Shown piece after piece: positions 16,631 to 27,793 of a stretch of 64,000 nt of DNA. Both the position numbers and the translations under genes were made by a program. Within the stretch, counting starts at the first letter, position 1. Every line of letters begins with the position of its first letter. This DNA comes from Saccharothrix sp. ST-888 (GTDB lineage: Bacteria; Actinomycetota; Actinomycetes; Streptomycetales; Streptomycetaceae), in NCBI RefSeq assembly GCF_000955975.1, contig NZ_JYJF01000013.1:1-64000 (forward strand), given 5' to 3'. The notes below the pieces were generated by a model, which saw only the letters and a list, made by a program, of their open reading frames with translations, was not told the origin of the DNA and made no database searches.

Positions 16631-16867
16631 GGTGACGGGGCCGCAGGGGATGTCATCCGCGGTGACCCGGAAGTAGTCCGCCGAGGACGTCAGACAGAGC
16701 CTGATGGCGTCGATCACTGCGGATTTCTCGCTGTCGTTCTCCCCGACCAGGACGCTCAGCCCAGGCCCGAAGACCACGTGAACAGAGGTGTCGACCCCTT
16801 CACCCAGTCCCTGCGGTGCCGGGCCGTAGATCCGGAAATTCCCTGCCCTGACCTCAGCGAGATACAC
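16631..16867 (-). pseudogene. 5' fragment of an OLD-family ATP-dependent nuclease, fused to argS debris
   Basis: It begins at GTG 16867 with a good ggagg RBS and reads MYLAEVRAGNFRIYGPAPQG, then VVFGPGLSVLVGENDSEKSA and VIDAIRLCLTSSADYFRVTA. This is the N-terminal ATPase of OLD/DUF2813-type nucleases. The Walker A, normally GENDSGKSA, has Glu in place of the essential Gly. After about 75 residues the frame runs straight into arginyl-tRNA synthetase sequence and stops at 16565. The rest of the ATPase and the Toprim nuclease are missing. OLD nucleases are phage and plasmid defence genes common on mobile DNA. Confidence 0.7.
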
Positions 16868-17280
16868 GTACCCTCCGCCCCCAACTGCACTGACCGCACC
16901 ATATGCCGCGCGACGGACCGGGACCGTCGTGCAGACGCACCCGCCCCGGTGACGTGGCTGTACCCGGGTATCGGGACGGGGCTGGCCGCCGCACATCGGC
17001 GCGCGCCGAAACCTGAGCTCCGAACCCGGCATGGTCCTGCCTGAACCTGGCCGGCACTGTGGAGCGGACCCGTATGGGGGAGTGCATGGGGGATGGCTAC
17101 GTTCCCGGCGTGGTGTAGCCGGCCGATCAACGACACGGATGCCATCTGCAGTAGCGGCCTCGACGCAGATGGGATGATCCTCGCTCACCACGTGATGGCG
17201 CATGAGTGTAAATCGGCCAAGCGGACGGAGGTGCGCGGGTCCCACGGTCGGGGCCGGAACGCTGTGAGAGGCTGGGGCGT
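16868..17280. other. Gap before the chimeric yyaL gene
   Basis: About 410 bp between the divergent OLD-nuclease remnant and the rebuilt thioredoxin-domain gene. I see no convincing gene. It must contain the promoter now driving the yyaL gene, and it shares no similarity with the sequence upstream of the stranded copy at 689. The RBS for the yyaL gene is gagagg about 9 nt before ATG 17281. Confidence 0.5.
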
Positions 17281-19320
<2,040 letters not shown>

Positions 19321-19410
19321 CCCGGCACTGTGGCGCACCGCTCGGCGACCGTCCGGGCCGGGGCCGGTATATCGGCTGCGTGCGGCGGCGGGTGCCGGGC
19401 ACAATGGGCC

Positions 19411-20262
19411 ATGACCTGGACTCTCAGCTCGTCGCCGGCCGAATTCCGCGCCGAGGCCGGTGACTTCCTCGCCGCGCACCCCGCCGAGAACACCGTGCTG
19501 CTCACGCTGCTGGACCGGCTCGTTGCGGCGGCCCCGGAGCTCCTGGCGGAGCGGCCGCCCGGCTTCGGCTGGTGGCGGGCCGAGCCGGGAGCTCCGGTCG
19601 GCGGGGTCTTCGTGCAGACACCACCGTCTCCGCCCCGGTTCGGGCTGACACCGCCGGCGGCAGCGGCGGAGCTGGCCGCACTGCTGCGAGCGCGGGGCGC
19701 CGAGCTGTGCGGAGTCGGCGGGGGCAAGGCAGCGGCGGAGGCGTTCGCGGCGGCCTGGGGCCGGGAGGCCGGTGTGCGGGTGCGGGTCAGGGTCAACGAA
19801 CGGCTCTACCGGCTGGGCGAGTTGGTCGAGCCGTCGCCCGCTCCGAGCGGCCGGGTCCGGCGGGCGGGTGCGGGCGACCGGGAGCTGCTGGTCCGGTGGC
19901 TCGGGGCGTTCGCGGCCGAGATCGGCGGGCCGGCCAGGACCGACCACGCGATGGCGGTCGACCGGCGGACCGCCGAGGGCGGTCTGCACATCTGGGAGGA
20001 CGAGGGACGCCCGGTCTCGTTCGCCGGGGTCAGTCCGGTGGTCGCGGGCATGTCCCGGATCGGACCGGTCTTCACCCCGCCCGAGCTGCGCGGCCGCGGC
20101 TATGCCAGTGCCGTGGTCGCGGCCGGTTCCGTCCATGCCCGGACGGCGGGCGCGAGCGAGGTCCTGCTCTACACCGACCTGGCCAACCCGGTCAGCAACT
20201 CGATCTACCGGAAGCTGGGATACCGCCCGGTCGAGGACTGCGTGGTGTTCGACTTCGGCTGA
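19411..20262 (+). CDS. GNAT family N-acetyltransferase
   Basis: A 283-residue protein, started at ATG 19411 because earlier in-frame codons are low-quality and overlap the intergenic region. The C-terminal half holds the acetyl-CoA-binding GNAT core: RIGPVFTPPELRGRGYASAV is motif A with the pyrophosphate loop RGRGYA, followed by LYTDLANPVSNSIYRKLGYR (motif B). The N-terminal half resembles the variable N-domain of actinobacterial two-lobed GNATs. The acetyl acceptor is unknown. It follows the yyaL gene by 90 bp on the same strand and may be co-transcribed. Confidence 0.85.
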   Translation: MTWTLSSSPAEFRAEAGDFLAAHPAENTVLLTLLDRLVAAAPELLAERPPGFGWWRAEPGAPVGGVFVQTPPSPPRFGLTPPAAAAELAALLRARGAELCGVGGGKAAAEAFAAAWGREAGVRVRVRVNERLYRLGELVEPSPAPSGRVRRAGAGDRELLVRWLGAFAAEIGGPARTDHAMAVDRRTAEGGLHIWEDEGRPVSFAGVSPVVAGMSRIGPVFTPPELRGRGYASAVVAAGSVHARTAGASEVLLYTDLANPVSNSIYRKLGYRPVEDCVVFDFG

Positions 20263-20290
20263 TCCGGCCGCCTGACCCGCAGCGAGGCGG

Positions 20291-21223
20291 TCACTCCCAG
20301 TCCCAGCGGACCCCGAGCAGGCACGGCCGCAGGCCGCTCGCCACCAGGTGGACGCGGTGCTGCCCGTCCAGGGTCAACTCCTCGGTCTCGCAGGGCTTCT
20401 CGCCGGGAGCGTGGCTGAGGAAGCGGTGGCAGCGGACGGGCAGGGCGTCCCGGTCGAAGCTGATCTGCAGGACGTACTGGCCGGCGCCCGAGTTGAAGCC
20501 CCGGATGTACTCGCAGCTGGGCTCGTGCCCGGGGGTGTCGTCGAAGCCGTACCCGAGCAGGTGGGTCTCGCCGGCGCGCAGCCGGCGGTCCAACAGCAGC
20601 TCGACGAGCAGGAGTTGGGCGTCCTGGTCGCGGCGGATGCGGCCGGGGCGGCAGTTCTCCTCGGCCCGCACGGTGACCCGGTCGATGTCGCAGCCGGGGT
20701 CGCCCTGGTAGAGGGCGAGGTAGCGGTCGGTGCCGTCGCGGTGGGCCCGCAGGGCGTGCTGGGAGTCGCGGCCGAGGATCCGGCGGTCGGCGCCGACCCG
20801 GATCCGCTCGATGTGGGTGATGGTGTGCAGACCGCTGTCGCGGGGGCTGGCGATGGTGGCGAGCAGGCGGTCCACGGCGGCCGCGGGGGTGATCAGGTCG
20901 CGGTAGGGCCGCACGGCGGGGGAGGCCGATGCGGCGGGGACGCTCTGCCGGGGGCCGAGCAGCCGGGTGAGCGAGTGCTCGGGGACGTCCAGGACGTCCT
21001 CCAACACCCGGACCGCGCGCAGGGATTCGGCTCGTTCCGGTCTACGGCGACCCTGCTGCCAGTAGCTCAGACTGGTGACGCCGACGTGGACGCCGCGCTG
21101 GGCGAGGTGCTGCTGGACCCGGTGCAGGGCGAGTCCCCGGGTCGCGATGGCCGTCCGCAGGGCGAGGTGGAAGGGGCCGGTTCTGAGTACGGCCGAGAGC
21201 TCGGCCTGAACGATGGGCTGCAT
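20291..21223 (-). CDS. Helix-turn-helix regulator
   Basis: A 310-residue protein with an Xre-like helix-turn-helix at about residues 18-65 (LRTAIATRGLALHRVQQHLA, then SLSYWQQGRRRPERAES) followed by a ~230-residue domain (DSGLHTITHIERIRVGADRR and later HLLGYGFDDTPGHEPSCEY) that I do not recognise and that may bind a ligand or another protein. Genes of this shape are common in streptomycetes. It converges on the GNAT gene, with only 28 bp between them, and its promoter region carries a perfect 12-bp palindrome, suggesting autoregulation. Confidence 0.75.
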   Translation of the reverse strand: MQPIVQAELSAVLRTGPFHLALRTAIATRGLALHRVQQHLAQRGVHVGVTSLSYWQQGRRRPERAESLRAVRVLEDVLDVPEHSLTRLLGPRQSVPAASASPAVRPYRDLITPAAAVDRLLATIASPRDSGLHTITHIERIRVGADRRILGRDSQHALRAHRDGTDRYLALYQGDPGCDIDRVTVRAEENCRPGRIRRDQDAQLLLVELLLDRRLRAGETHLLGYGFDDTPGHEPSCEYIRGFNSGAGQYVLQISFDRDALPVRCHRFLSHAPGEKPCETEELTLDGQHRVHLVASGLRPCLLGVRWDWE

Positions 21224-21266
21224 CTCCTGCTCCCCGTCTGGTTTCCTGCGGTCTGTCCGGTTGACC

Positions 21267-21278
21267 GTGAATATTCAC
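21267..21278. promoter_or_regulatory. Palindrome upstream of the HTH gene (candidate operator)
   Basis: gtgaatattcac is a perfect 12-bp palindrome 44-55 bp upstream of the HTH start. Related ttcacac half-sites occur downstream at about 21339 and 21360, toward the divergent protease gene. It is a good candidate for the binding site of the adjacent regulator. Confidence 0.4.
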
Positions 21279-21487
21279 ACGGGTGTGGTGGATTGTCATC
21301 TGGTCTGGACAACTGACGGGCAGTCGGGTAGTGCCGCGTTCACACCTGGATGTGCCCGTTCACACCGGCGCCGACCCCTGCCCGACGTCCGTTGACCACC
21401 CCTGCCGAGTGGGTCGATGCTCGCTCTCAACGCGTCCGGACGCGGTCCCCCAGCGCACTACCTGTGCACTCCGCAGGAGGAACCCAC

Positions 21488-22144
21488 ATGTCACAACCTC
21501 GGATACGCCTGCGCCGCGCGCTCGCCGCGCTCGCGCTCGGCGTCCTGGCGCCGGTCCTCAACTCCGCCGCCACCGCTCCGGCGCAGGCCGCCGAGCAGCA
21601 GGGCGGCCACCCGGCGGCGCAGACCCGACTCGCCGCCCGGCAGCGCCCGGTGCTCGCCGCCGACACCTGGCGCAAGCTCGACATCAGCATGGAGCAACAG
21701 CAGCAGAACAACTGGTGCTGGGCGGCGAGCGGCAACACCATCGCCAGCTACTTCGGCTACGGCTACAGCCAGAACCAGTTCTGCAACGCCGCCTTCGGCC
21801 GGGCCACCGACTCCAGCTGCCCCAACAGCCAGGCGGCCCTGGACGATGTGCAGACCGCCCTGAGCTGGGCGGGCATCAACCCGGGCAGGTACGTCAACGG
21901 CTACCTGCGCTACTCCACCGTGCAGAGCGAGATCGACGCCAACCGGCCGATCGAGACCCGGATCCAGTGGAGCTCGGGCGGCGGCCACATGCACGTGCTG
22001 TACGGCTACGACACCAGCAACAACTGGGTGTACTGGGGAGACCCGTGGCCGTCCAACTACCGCTACAACTGGGCGGACTACACCTACTACATCGACAACG
22101 GCTCGTTCTCCTGGACCCACTCCCTCTACCGGATCGGCGCGTGA
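21488..22144 (+). CDS. Secreted papain-like cysteine protease (C39/C70 type)
   Basis: A 218-residue protein started at ATG 21488 after a gcaggagg RBS. A Sec signal peptide (basic start, ALAALALGVLAPVLNSAATA, cleavage near AQA) leads into a papain-like domain with the catalytic Cys in QQNNWCWAASGNTIASYFGY and the His in GGGHMHVLYGYD. It fits the AvrRpt2-like/C39-like peptidases often secreted by actinomycetes. The next gene starts 10 bp later, so the two form an operon; partner or inhibitor relations are possible. Confidence 0.85.
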   Translation: MSQPRIRLRRALAALALGVLAPVLNSAATAPAQAAEQQGGHPAAQTRLAARQRPVLAADTWRKLDISMEQQQQNNWCWAASGNTIASYFGYGYSQNQFCNAAFGRATDSSCPNSQAALDDVQTALSWAGINPGRYVNGYLRYSTVQSEIDANRPIETRIQWSSGGGHMHVLYGYDTSNNWVYWGDPWPSNYRYNWADYTYYIDNGSFSWTHSLYRIGA

Positions 22145-22154
22145 GGAGACGACC

Positions 22155-23006
22155 ATGACCGAGATCCGCAGGAACCTCCGCCGCGTCGCCGCCACCACCG
22201 TCCTCGCCGCCGCCCTCGGCCTGGCCGCCGCACCGCTCGCCTCGGCGGCGGACAGCGCCGGCGCCCCGCAGCCGGTGGCCCAGTCCGACCTGGCGGCCGC
22301 CCGCAGCGCGGTCCAAGCCCCGGCCGTACAGGACCAGTTGAGCCACTTCTTCGCCCGCAAGGGCGTCCCGCCGAACCAGCCGCTCGGCATCACCGCGGCC
22401 GACGAGGCGCAGGCAGCCGCCCAGGCGGCCCCGCGGCTGAGCGGCGCGACCGTCCCCGTCTACACCCTGGACGCGGCCTTCGTGCAGGGGACGGCCGGCG
22501 CGCCGGCCGCCAGGCCGGACTTCGTGGCCAGCAAGGTGGTCGCCAGGGACGGCCAGTCCGCCTCCGTCTGGACGGTGCGGCAGGGCTCCGGCTGGCGGGT
22601 GGTGAACATCGCCTCCGGCGGTGACGAGACCGACTACCCGGCCAAGGCGGCGGCGGACGGCGGCGGCACCGCCTTCCGCGAGCCGCAGGTGAACGCCTGG
22701 TACGTGCTGCGCGGCGGCCGGGTGCTGCCGCTGGACGACGAGGCGCGCCGCTCGGTCGGCGCGGCCGGGGTCAGCCTGGCCGAGTACCGCACGCTGGTGC
22801 ACCGGCGCTACGCCGACAAGCTGCCGGGCTCCGCGTACGACCGGGCGGGCGAAGGCGGCGGCTACCGGCTCGGCGCCGAACCCGAGGGGAACACCGGACC
22901 GGCGGGGCAGGGGGCGGGCGTGCCGCTGCTGGTGGCGGGCTCCGCGCTCGGGGTCACCGCACTGGCGGGGGCGGGCCTGGCGGCCCGCCGCCGGTTCCGG
23001 GGCTGA
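22155..23006 (+). CDS. Secreted, membrane-anchored protein of unknown function
   Basis: 283 residues with a signal peptide (TTVLAAALGLAAAPLASAAD), a soluble middle region with a beta-rich patch (SVWTVRQGSGWRVVNIASGG and NAWYVLRGGRVLPLDDEARR) and a C-terminal hydrophobic helix followed by AARRRFRG, so the protein should be tethered outside the cell. There is no LPxTG motif. It is in an operon with the papain-like protease and a strong terminator follows. I do not recognise the family; a role as cofactor, substrate or inhibitor of the protease is only suggested by the coupling. Confidence 0.75.
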   Translation: MTEIRRNLRRVAATTVLAAALGLAAAPLASAADSAGAPQPVAQSDLAAARSAVQAPAVQDQLSHFFARKGVPPNQPLGITAADEAQAAAQAAPRLSGATVPVYTLDAAFVQGTAGAPAARPDFVASKVVARDGQSASVWTVRQGSGWRVVNIASGGDETDYPAKAAADGGGTAFREPQVNAWYVLRGGRVLPLDDEARRSVGAAGVSLAEYRTLVHRRYADKLPGSAYDRAGEGGGYRLGAEPEGNTGPAGQGAGVPLLVAGSALGVTALAGAGLAARRRFRG

Positions 23007-23020
23007 ATTCGGCGGACGGC

Positions 23021-23057
23021 GGAGCGGCCCGGAGGTCTCGGACCTCCGGGCCGCTCC
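23021..23057 (+). terminator. Hairpin terminator
   Basis: A perfect 17-bp stem (23021-23037 with 23041-23057) with a 3-nt loop, just after the protease operon. Confidence 0.8.
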
Positions 23058-23265
23058 TGTTCGGCGGGGGCGCGGCTGCCCGCTCCTCCGAGCGCCCGCA
23101 CGCCCCCGACGGCGGGCCTCGCGCCCCGGAGGGCGTGCGCGCCCCGGGAAGTCTGCACGCGGAATTGATGCAACGTTGATCCCCCGTTCGCCCCGGCGGG
23201 CAGGAGCGCATGTCACCGTGGGTGGAGACGTTGTGTCATGCGGTCATGCGGCTGAAGGGGCGCCG

Positions 23266-23517
23266 ATGGCGATCAGGTATGGACAGCTCTGGGGGGCTGT
23301 GGCGGGGGTGTCGGCAGCGCTGGCGGTGGTCGCCGGCTATCTGCTCGGCGGGGAGCGGATGGTCTGGGCGGTCGCCGCCGCCGAGACGCTGGTGTTCATG
23401 GGATGGGTGGGGCGCCGGTTCCGCAGCCGGGCGCTGACCGGGCCGGCCGTCCACGGCGCGAACGCGGCCCACTGCGAGCGCTGCCGCCGGGCCCGCGCCC
23501 GGCTCGACCACCGCTGA
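23266..23517 (+). CDS. Small two-helix membrane protein
   Basis: Started at ATG 23266 (MAIRYGQLWG) this is 83 residues. Two hydrophobic helices (about 8-28 and 33-50) are followed by an Arg-rich tail containing a CERCRRAR pair of cysteines. It converges on the PAQR gene. The function is unknown. Confidence 0.6.
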   Translation: MAIRYGQLWGAVAGVSAALAVVAGYLLGGERMVWAVAAAETLVFMGWVGRRFRSRALTGPAVHGANAAHCERCRRARARLDHR

Positions 23518-23534
23518 GCTCGGGTGTGCGGGTG

Positions 23535-24215
23535 TCAGCCGGCCGCGCTGTAGGCGACCAGCGAGACGCCGACGTACTGCACGATGAACGCGCCCAGCGT
23601 GAAGGCGTGGAACACCTCGTGGAACCCGAACCAGCGGGGTGAGGGGTCGGGCCGCTTGAGCCCGTAGACCACGCCGCCCAGGGTGTAGAGGACGCCGCCG
23701 ACGATGAGCAGGGTGAGGACGGCGGCGCCGCCGGTCCGCAGGAAGTCCGGCAGGAAGAAGACCGCCGCCCACCCGAGCGCGAGGTAGCACGGGGTGTAGA
23801 GCCAGCGCGGGGCGCCGACCCAGAACACCCGGAAGGCGATCCCGGCGAGCGCGCCGCCCCAGACCAGCCAGAGCAGGACCTGCCGTCGCCCGCCGTGCAG
23901 CAGCAGGATCGTGAACGGCGTGTAGCTGCCCGCGATGATCAGGAAGATGTTGGCGTGGTCGAGCCTGCGCAGCACGGCCTCGCCGCGCGGGCCCCAGCTG
24001 AAGCGGTGGTAGACGGCGCTGACGCCGAAGAGCAGCCAGGCACTCACCGAGTAGACCGCGCAGGCGACCTTCGCCGCCGTCGACCCGGCGAGGCAGATGA
24101 GCACGATCCCGGCGGCGAGCGAGGCCGGGAACATCCCGGCGTGCAACCAGCCCCGCCACTTCGGCTTGACCGGGTCAAGGAGGGCTGCGGAGGCCGTGCT
24201 CTGGTCGGCAGTCAT
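23535..24215 (-). CDS. PAQR/hemolysin III family membrane protein
   Basis: 226 residues from ATG 24215 (another ATG three codons upstream is possible; no clear RBS for either). Seven hydrophobic segments with the family signatures SAVYHRFSWGP in the first half, RLDHANIFLIIAGSYTPF in the middle and HEVFHAFTLGAF near the end, whose conserved His residues and Ser/Asp bind zinc in PAQR receptors. Bacterial members (YqfA/hemolysin III) are linked to membrane lipid homeostasis; true haemolytic activity is doubtful. It is monocistronic by appearance. Confidence 0.88.
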   Translation of the reverse strand: MTADQSTASAALLDPVKPKWRGWLHAGMFPASLAAGIVLICLAGSTAAKVACAVYSVSAWLLFGVSAVYHRFSWGPRGEAVLRRLDHANIFLIIAGSYTPFTILLLHGGRRQVLLWLVWGGALAGIAFRVFWVGAPRWLYTPCYLALGWAAVFFLPDFLRTGGAAVLTLLIVGGVLYTLGGVVYGLKRPDPSPRWFGFHEVFHAFTLGAFIVQYVGVSLVAYSAAG

Positions 24216-24492
24216 GGCCAACATGCTACTTACGGAACCGTAGGTTACCAATAAGTAGGAAGTGGCCCTACTCACTTTTGGACGTTCTGGAGTGTTCGGG
24301 CCCGGTATCGAAGGGTCGCGATCGGGCCGCAGGAGCCCTGGGGGCGGCCTCCAGTTCGACACAATGGCGCAAAACTTCCGTCAAAAGCGCCAAGGTGCCG
24401 TGTTCGGGGTGGTGCGTCGGGGCTACGGTGTAACCACCCTCAAACCCCCGCAACGCCATCTCCTGTCCGAGTTGGCGTGAAACGGAGCGATC

Positions 24493-26334
24493 GTGTCGTA
24501 CGAGAACTCTGCTCTCGCAACCGCGCCCACCCGCCACAAGCGCCTGCTCGCCTGGGTGAGCGAGATCGCGGAGCTGACCCAGCCGGACCGCATCGAGTGG
24601 TGTGACGGCTCGGACGAGGAGTACCAGCGCCTCGCCGACCTGCTCGTCGCCCAGGGCACCTTCAAGAAGCTCGACGCCGAGAAGCGCCCCAACTCCTACT
24701 ACGCTGCCTCCGACCCCTCGGACGTCGCCCGGGTCGAGGACCGGACGTACATCTGCTCCGAGGAGGAGAAGGACGCCGGCCCGACCAACAACTGGAAGGC
24801 CCCCGCCGAGATGCGGGAGATCTTCGCCGGTGAGACGGGTCTGTTCCGCGGTGCGATGAAGGGCCGCACGATGTACGTCGTGCCGTTCTCGATGGGCCCG
24901 GTCGGCTCGCCGCTGGCCGCGTACGGCGTCGAGATCACCGACTCCGCCTACGTCGCCGTGTCGATGCGCGTGATGACCCGCATGGGCCAGGCCGTGATCG
25001 ACCAGCTCGGCGAGGACGGCGACTTCGTCAAGGCCGTCCACACCGTCGGTGCCCCGCTGGCCGAGGGCCAGGCGGACGTGCCGTGGCCGTGCAACACCAC
25101 CAAGTACATCTCGCACTTCCCGGAGACCCGCGAGATCTGGTCCTTCGGCTCCGGCTACGGCGGCAACGCCCTGCTCGGCAAGAAGTGCTACGCGCTGCGG
25201 ATCGCCTCCACCATGGCCCGCGACGAGGGCTGGCTGGCCGAGCACATGCTCATCCTCAAGCTCACCCCGCCGGTCGGCGCGGACGGCACCGGCGGCGAGG
25301 CCAAGTACGTCGCCGCCGCCTTCCCGAGCGCCTGCGGCAAGACCAACCTCGCCATGCTCCAGCCCACCATCCCGGGCTGGAAGGTCGAGACCATCGGCGA
25401 CGACATCGCCTGGATGCGCTTCGGCGCCGACGGCCGCCTCTACGCGATCAACCCGGAGGCCGGCTTCTTCGGCGTCGCCCCCGGCACCGGCCTGGACACC
25501 AACGCCAACGCGATCGAGACCCTCTGGGGCAACACCGTCTTCACCAACGTCGCGCTGACCGACGACGGTGACGTCTGGTGGGAGGGCCTCACCGACGAGC
25601 CGCCGGCCCACCTCACGGACTGGCGCGGCAACGACTGGACCCCCGGGTCCGGCACCCCGGCCGCCCACCCGAACGCCCGGTTCGCCGTCCCGGCCGCGCA
25701 GTGCCCGACCATCGCCCCCGAGTGGGAGGACCCGGCGGGTGTGCCGATCTCGGCCATCCTGTTCGGCGGCCGCCGCGCCACCGCGGTCCCGCTGGTGACC
25801 GAGTCCTTCGACTGGCAGCACGGCGTCTTCCTGGGCGCGAACATCGCCTCCGAGAAGACCGCCGCCGCCGAGGGCACCGTCGGCGAGCTGCGCCGCGACC
25901 CCTTCGCGATGCTGCCGTTCTGCGGCTACAACATGGGCGACTACTTCGCCCACTGGCTGAAGATCGGCCGGCAGGCCGACGCCGCCAAGCTGCCGAAGAT
26001 CTACTACGTGAACTGGTTCCGCAAGAACAGCGCGGGCAAGTTCGTCTGGCCCGGCTACGGCGAGAACAGCCGCGTGCTCAAGTGGATCGTCGAGCGCCTG
26101 GAGGGCACCGGCGAGGGCGTCGAGACCCCGATCGGCGTGCTGCCCACCGTCGAGGGCTTCGACCTCGACGGCGTGGAGATCCCGAAGGACGACCTCGACC
26201 TGCTGTTCTCGGTCGACGCGGAGATCTGGCGGCAGGAGGCGGCGCTGGTCCCGGCCCACCTGGAGCTCTTCGGCGACCACACGCCGACCGAGCTGTGGGA
26301 CGAGTACCGCGCGCTGGTGAAGCGCCTGGGCTGA
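24493..26334 (+). CDS. pckG: Phosphoenolpyruvate carboxykinase (GTP)
   Basis: 613 residues, the normal length for the GTP-dependent class, from GTG 24493 with an RBS-like cggag 9 nt before. The phosphate-binding loop and reactive cysteine lie in AAFPSACGKTNLAML; WPCNTTKYISHFPETREI, the metal-binding DDIAWMRFG, and NWFRKN are also conserved. It converts oxaloacetate and GTP to phosphoenolpyruvate, carbon dioxide and GDP at the gluconeogenesis/TCA junction. A terminator-like hairpin lies 67 bp after the stop. Confidence 0.97.
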   Translation: MSYENSALATAPTRHKRLLAWVSEIAELTQPDRIEWCDGSDEEYQRLADLLVAQGTFKKLDAEKRPNSYYAASDPSDVARVEDRTYICSEEEKDAGPTNNWKAPAEMREIFAGETGLFRGAMKGRTMYVVPFSMGPVGSPLAAYGVEITDSAYVAVSMRVMTRMGQAVIDQLGEDGDFVKAVHTVGAPLAEGQADVPWPCNTTKYISHFPETREIWSFGSGYGGNALLGKKCYALRIASTMARDEGWLAEHMLILKLTPPVGADGTGGEAKYVAAAFPSACGKTNLAMLQPTIPGWKVETIGDDIAWMRFGADGRLYAINPEAGFFGVAPGTGLDTNANAIETLWGNTVFTNVALTDDGDVWWEGLTDEPPAHLTDWRGNDWTPGSGTPAAHPNARFAVPAAQCPTIAPEWEDPAGVPISAILFGGRRATAVPLVTESFDWQHGVFLGANIASEKTAAAEGTVGELRRDPFAMLPFCGYNMGDYFAHWLKIGRQADAAKLPKIYYVNWFRKNSAGKFVWPGYGENSRVLKWIVERLEGTGEGVETPIGVLPTVEGFDLDGVEIPKDDLDLLFSVDAEIWRQEAALVPAHLELFGDHTPTELWDEYRALVKRLG

Positions 26335-26400
26335 CGGGCCCGGGATCCGAGACGCCGCCGCTCCTACCCTCACCAGGGGCGGCGGTACTCGACGACAGAA

Positions 26401-26476
26401 CCGACGGCCGGAGCCCCGGCCGGGCGGCCTCCCCGGTCAGGCGGAGACCGTCCGGGCCGCGGGCTCCGGCCGTCGG
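26401..26476. terminator. Large hairpin between convergent genes
   Basis: A perfect 15-bp inverted repeat (26401-26415 and 26462-26476) encloses a GC-rich loop of about 46 nt. It sits between the PEP carboxykinase gene and the oppositely oriented aminotransferase gene. Confidence 0.6.
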
Positions 26477-26499
26477 TCGTTCGCAGCCCTCTCGGGCAA

Positions 26500-27714
26500 C
26501 TACGGCTGCGCGTACCCCGAGAGGAAGTCACCGATCCGGGTGACCGCGTCCGTGATCTCCTCCGGGCGCGGGAGGGTGACCAGCCGGAAGTGGTCGGGCT
26601 CGGGCCAGTTGAAGCCGGAGCCCTGGACGATCAGGATCCGCTGCGCCCGCAGCAGGTCGAGCACCATCTGCTGGTCGTCCTTGATCTTGTACACCTGCGG
26701 GTCGAGCCGCGGGAACGCGTACAGCGCGCCCTTGGGCTTCACGCAGCTGACGCCGGGGATCTCGTTCAGCAGCCGGTACGCCGCGTCCCGGGACTCCAGC
26801 AGCCGCCCGCCGGGCAGCACCAGGTCCCTGATCGACTGCCGTCCGCCGAGCGCCGCCGCCACCGCGTGCTGCGCCGGCATGTTGGCGCAGAGCCGCATCG
26901 AGGCAAGGACGTTGAGGCCCTCGATGTAGCTCCGGGCCCGGGCCCGGTCGCCGGAGAGCACCATCCAGCCGGAGCGGAAGCCAGCGACCCGGTACGACTT
27001 GGACATGCCGTTGAAGGTGACGCAGAACAGGTCCGGCGCCAGGGTGGCCAGCGGGATGTGCTCCGCGTCGTCGTAGAGGATCTTGTCGTAGATCTCGTCC
27101 GCGTAGATCACCAGCCGGTGGCGGCGGGCGATCTCGGCCAGGCCCTCCAGGATCTCGCGCGGATAGACCGCGCCGGTCGGGTTGTTGGGGTTGATCACCA
27201 CCAGTGCCCTGGTCCGGTCGGTGACCTTGGCCTCGATGTCCGCGAGGTCGGGGTACCACTCCGACTGCTCGTCGCAGCGGTAGTGCACGGCGGTGCCGCC
27301 GGCCAGGCTGACCGAGGCCGTCCACAGCGGGTAGTCGGGCGCCGGGACGAGCACCTCGTCGCCGTCGTCCAGCAGCGCCGTCATGGCGAGCTGGATCAGC
27401 TCGGAGACGCCGTTGCCCAGGAAGACGTCCTCGACCGAGAGGCCGTGCAGGCCGCGCTCCTCGTACTGCATGACCACGGCGCGGCGCGCGGAGAGCAGGC
27501 CCTTGGAATCCCCGTAGCCGTGCGCACCGGCGAGGTTCCGCAGGATGTCCTGGAGGATCTCGGGGGGCGCCTCGAAGCCGAACAGGGCGGGGTTCCCGGT
27601 GTTCAGCTTGAGGATGCGATGCCCCTGGTCCTCCAGTCGCATCGCCTCGTCGAGCACCGGGCCGCGGATGTCGTAACAGACATTGGCGAGCTTGCTGGAC
27701 TGGATGACCTGCAT
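26500..27714 (-). CDS. Class I/II aminotransferase, AlaA/YfbQ-like
   Basis: A 404-residue PLP enzyme from ATG 27714 (MQVIQSSKLANVCYDIRGPV). The PLP lysine is in GMSKSYRVAGFRSGWM, the Asp/Tyr cofactor contacts in VIYADEIYDKILYDD, and the substrate Arg in the FRLVTLPRPEEI region. The start and NTGNPALFGFEAPPEI are typical of the alanine-pyruvate aminotransferases AlaA/YfbQ. It would interconvert glutamate and pyruvate with alanine and 2-oxoglutarate. A GTG five codons upstream could also be used. Confidence 0.88.
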   Translation of the reverse strand: MQVIQSSKLANVCYDIRGPVLDEAMRLEDQGHRILKLNTGNPALFGFEAPPEILQDILRNLAGAHGYGDSKGLLSARRAVVMQYEERGLHGLSVEDVFLGNGVSELIQLAMTALLDDGDEVLVPAPDYPLWTASVSLAGGTAVHYRCDEQSEWYPDLADIEAKVTDRTRALVVINPNNPTGAVYPREILEGLAEIARRHRLVIYADEIYDKILYDDAEHIPLATLAPDLFCVTFNGMSKSYRVAGFRSGWMVLSGDRARARSYIEGLNVLASMRLCANMPAQHAVAAALGGRQSIRDLVLPGGRLLESRDAAYRLLNEIPGVSCVKPKGALYAFPRLDPQVYKIKDDQQMVLDLLRAQRILIVQGSGFNWPEPDHFRLVTLPRPEEITDAVTRIGDFLSGYAQP

Positions 27715-27793
27715 GTCTGAGTACTTTACGGCGCCGCCCCGCCGATCACCCCGTGGTCTGGGACACAGCCCGGTGCTCAAGACCGGCTGAGCC

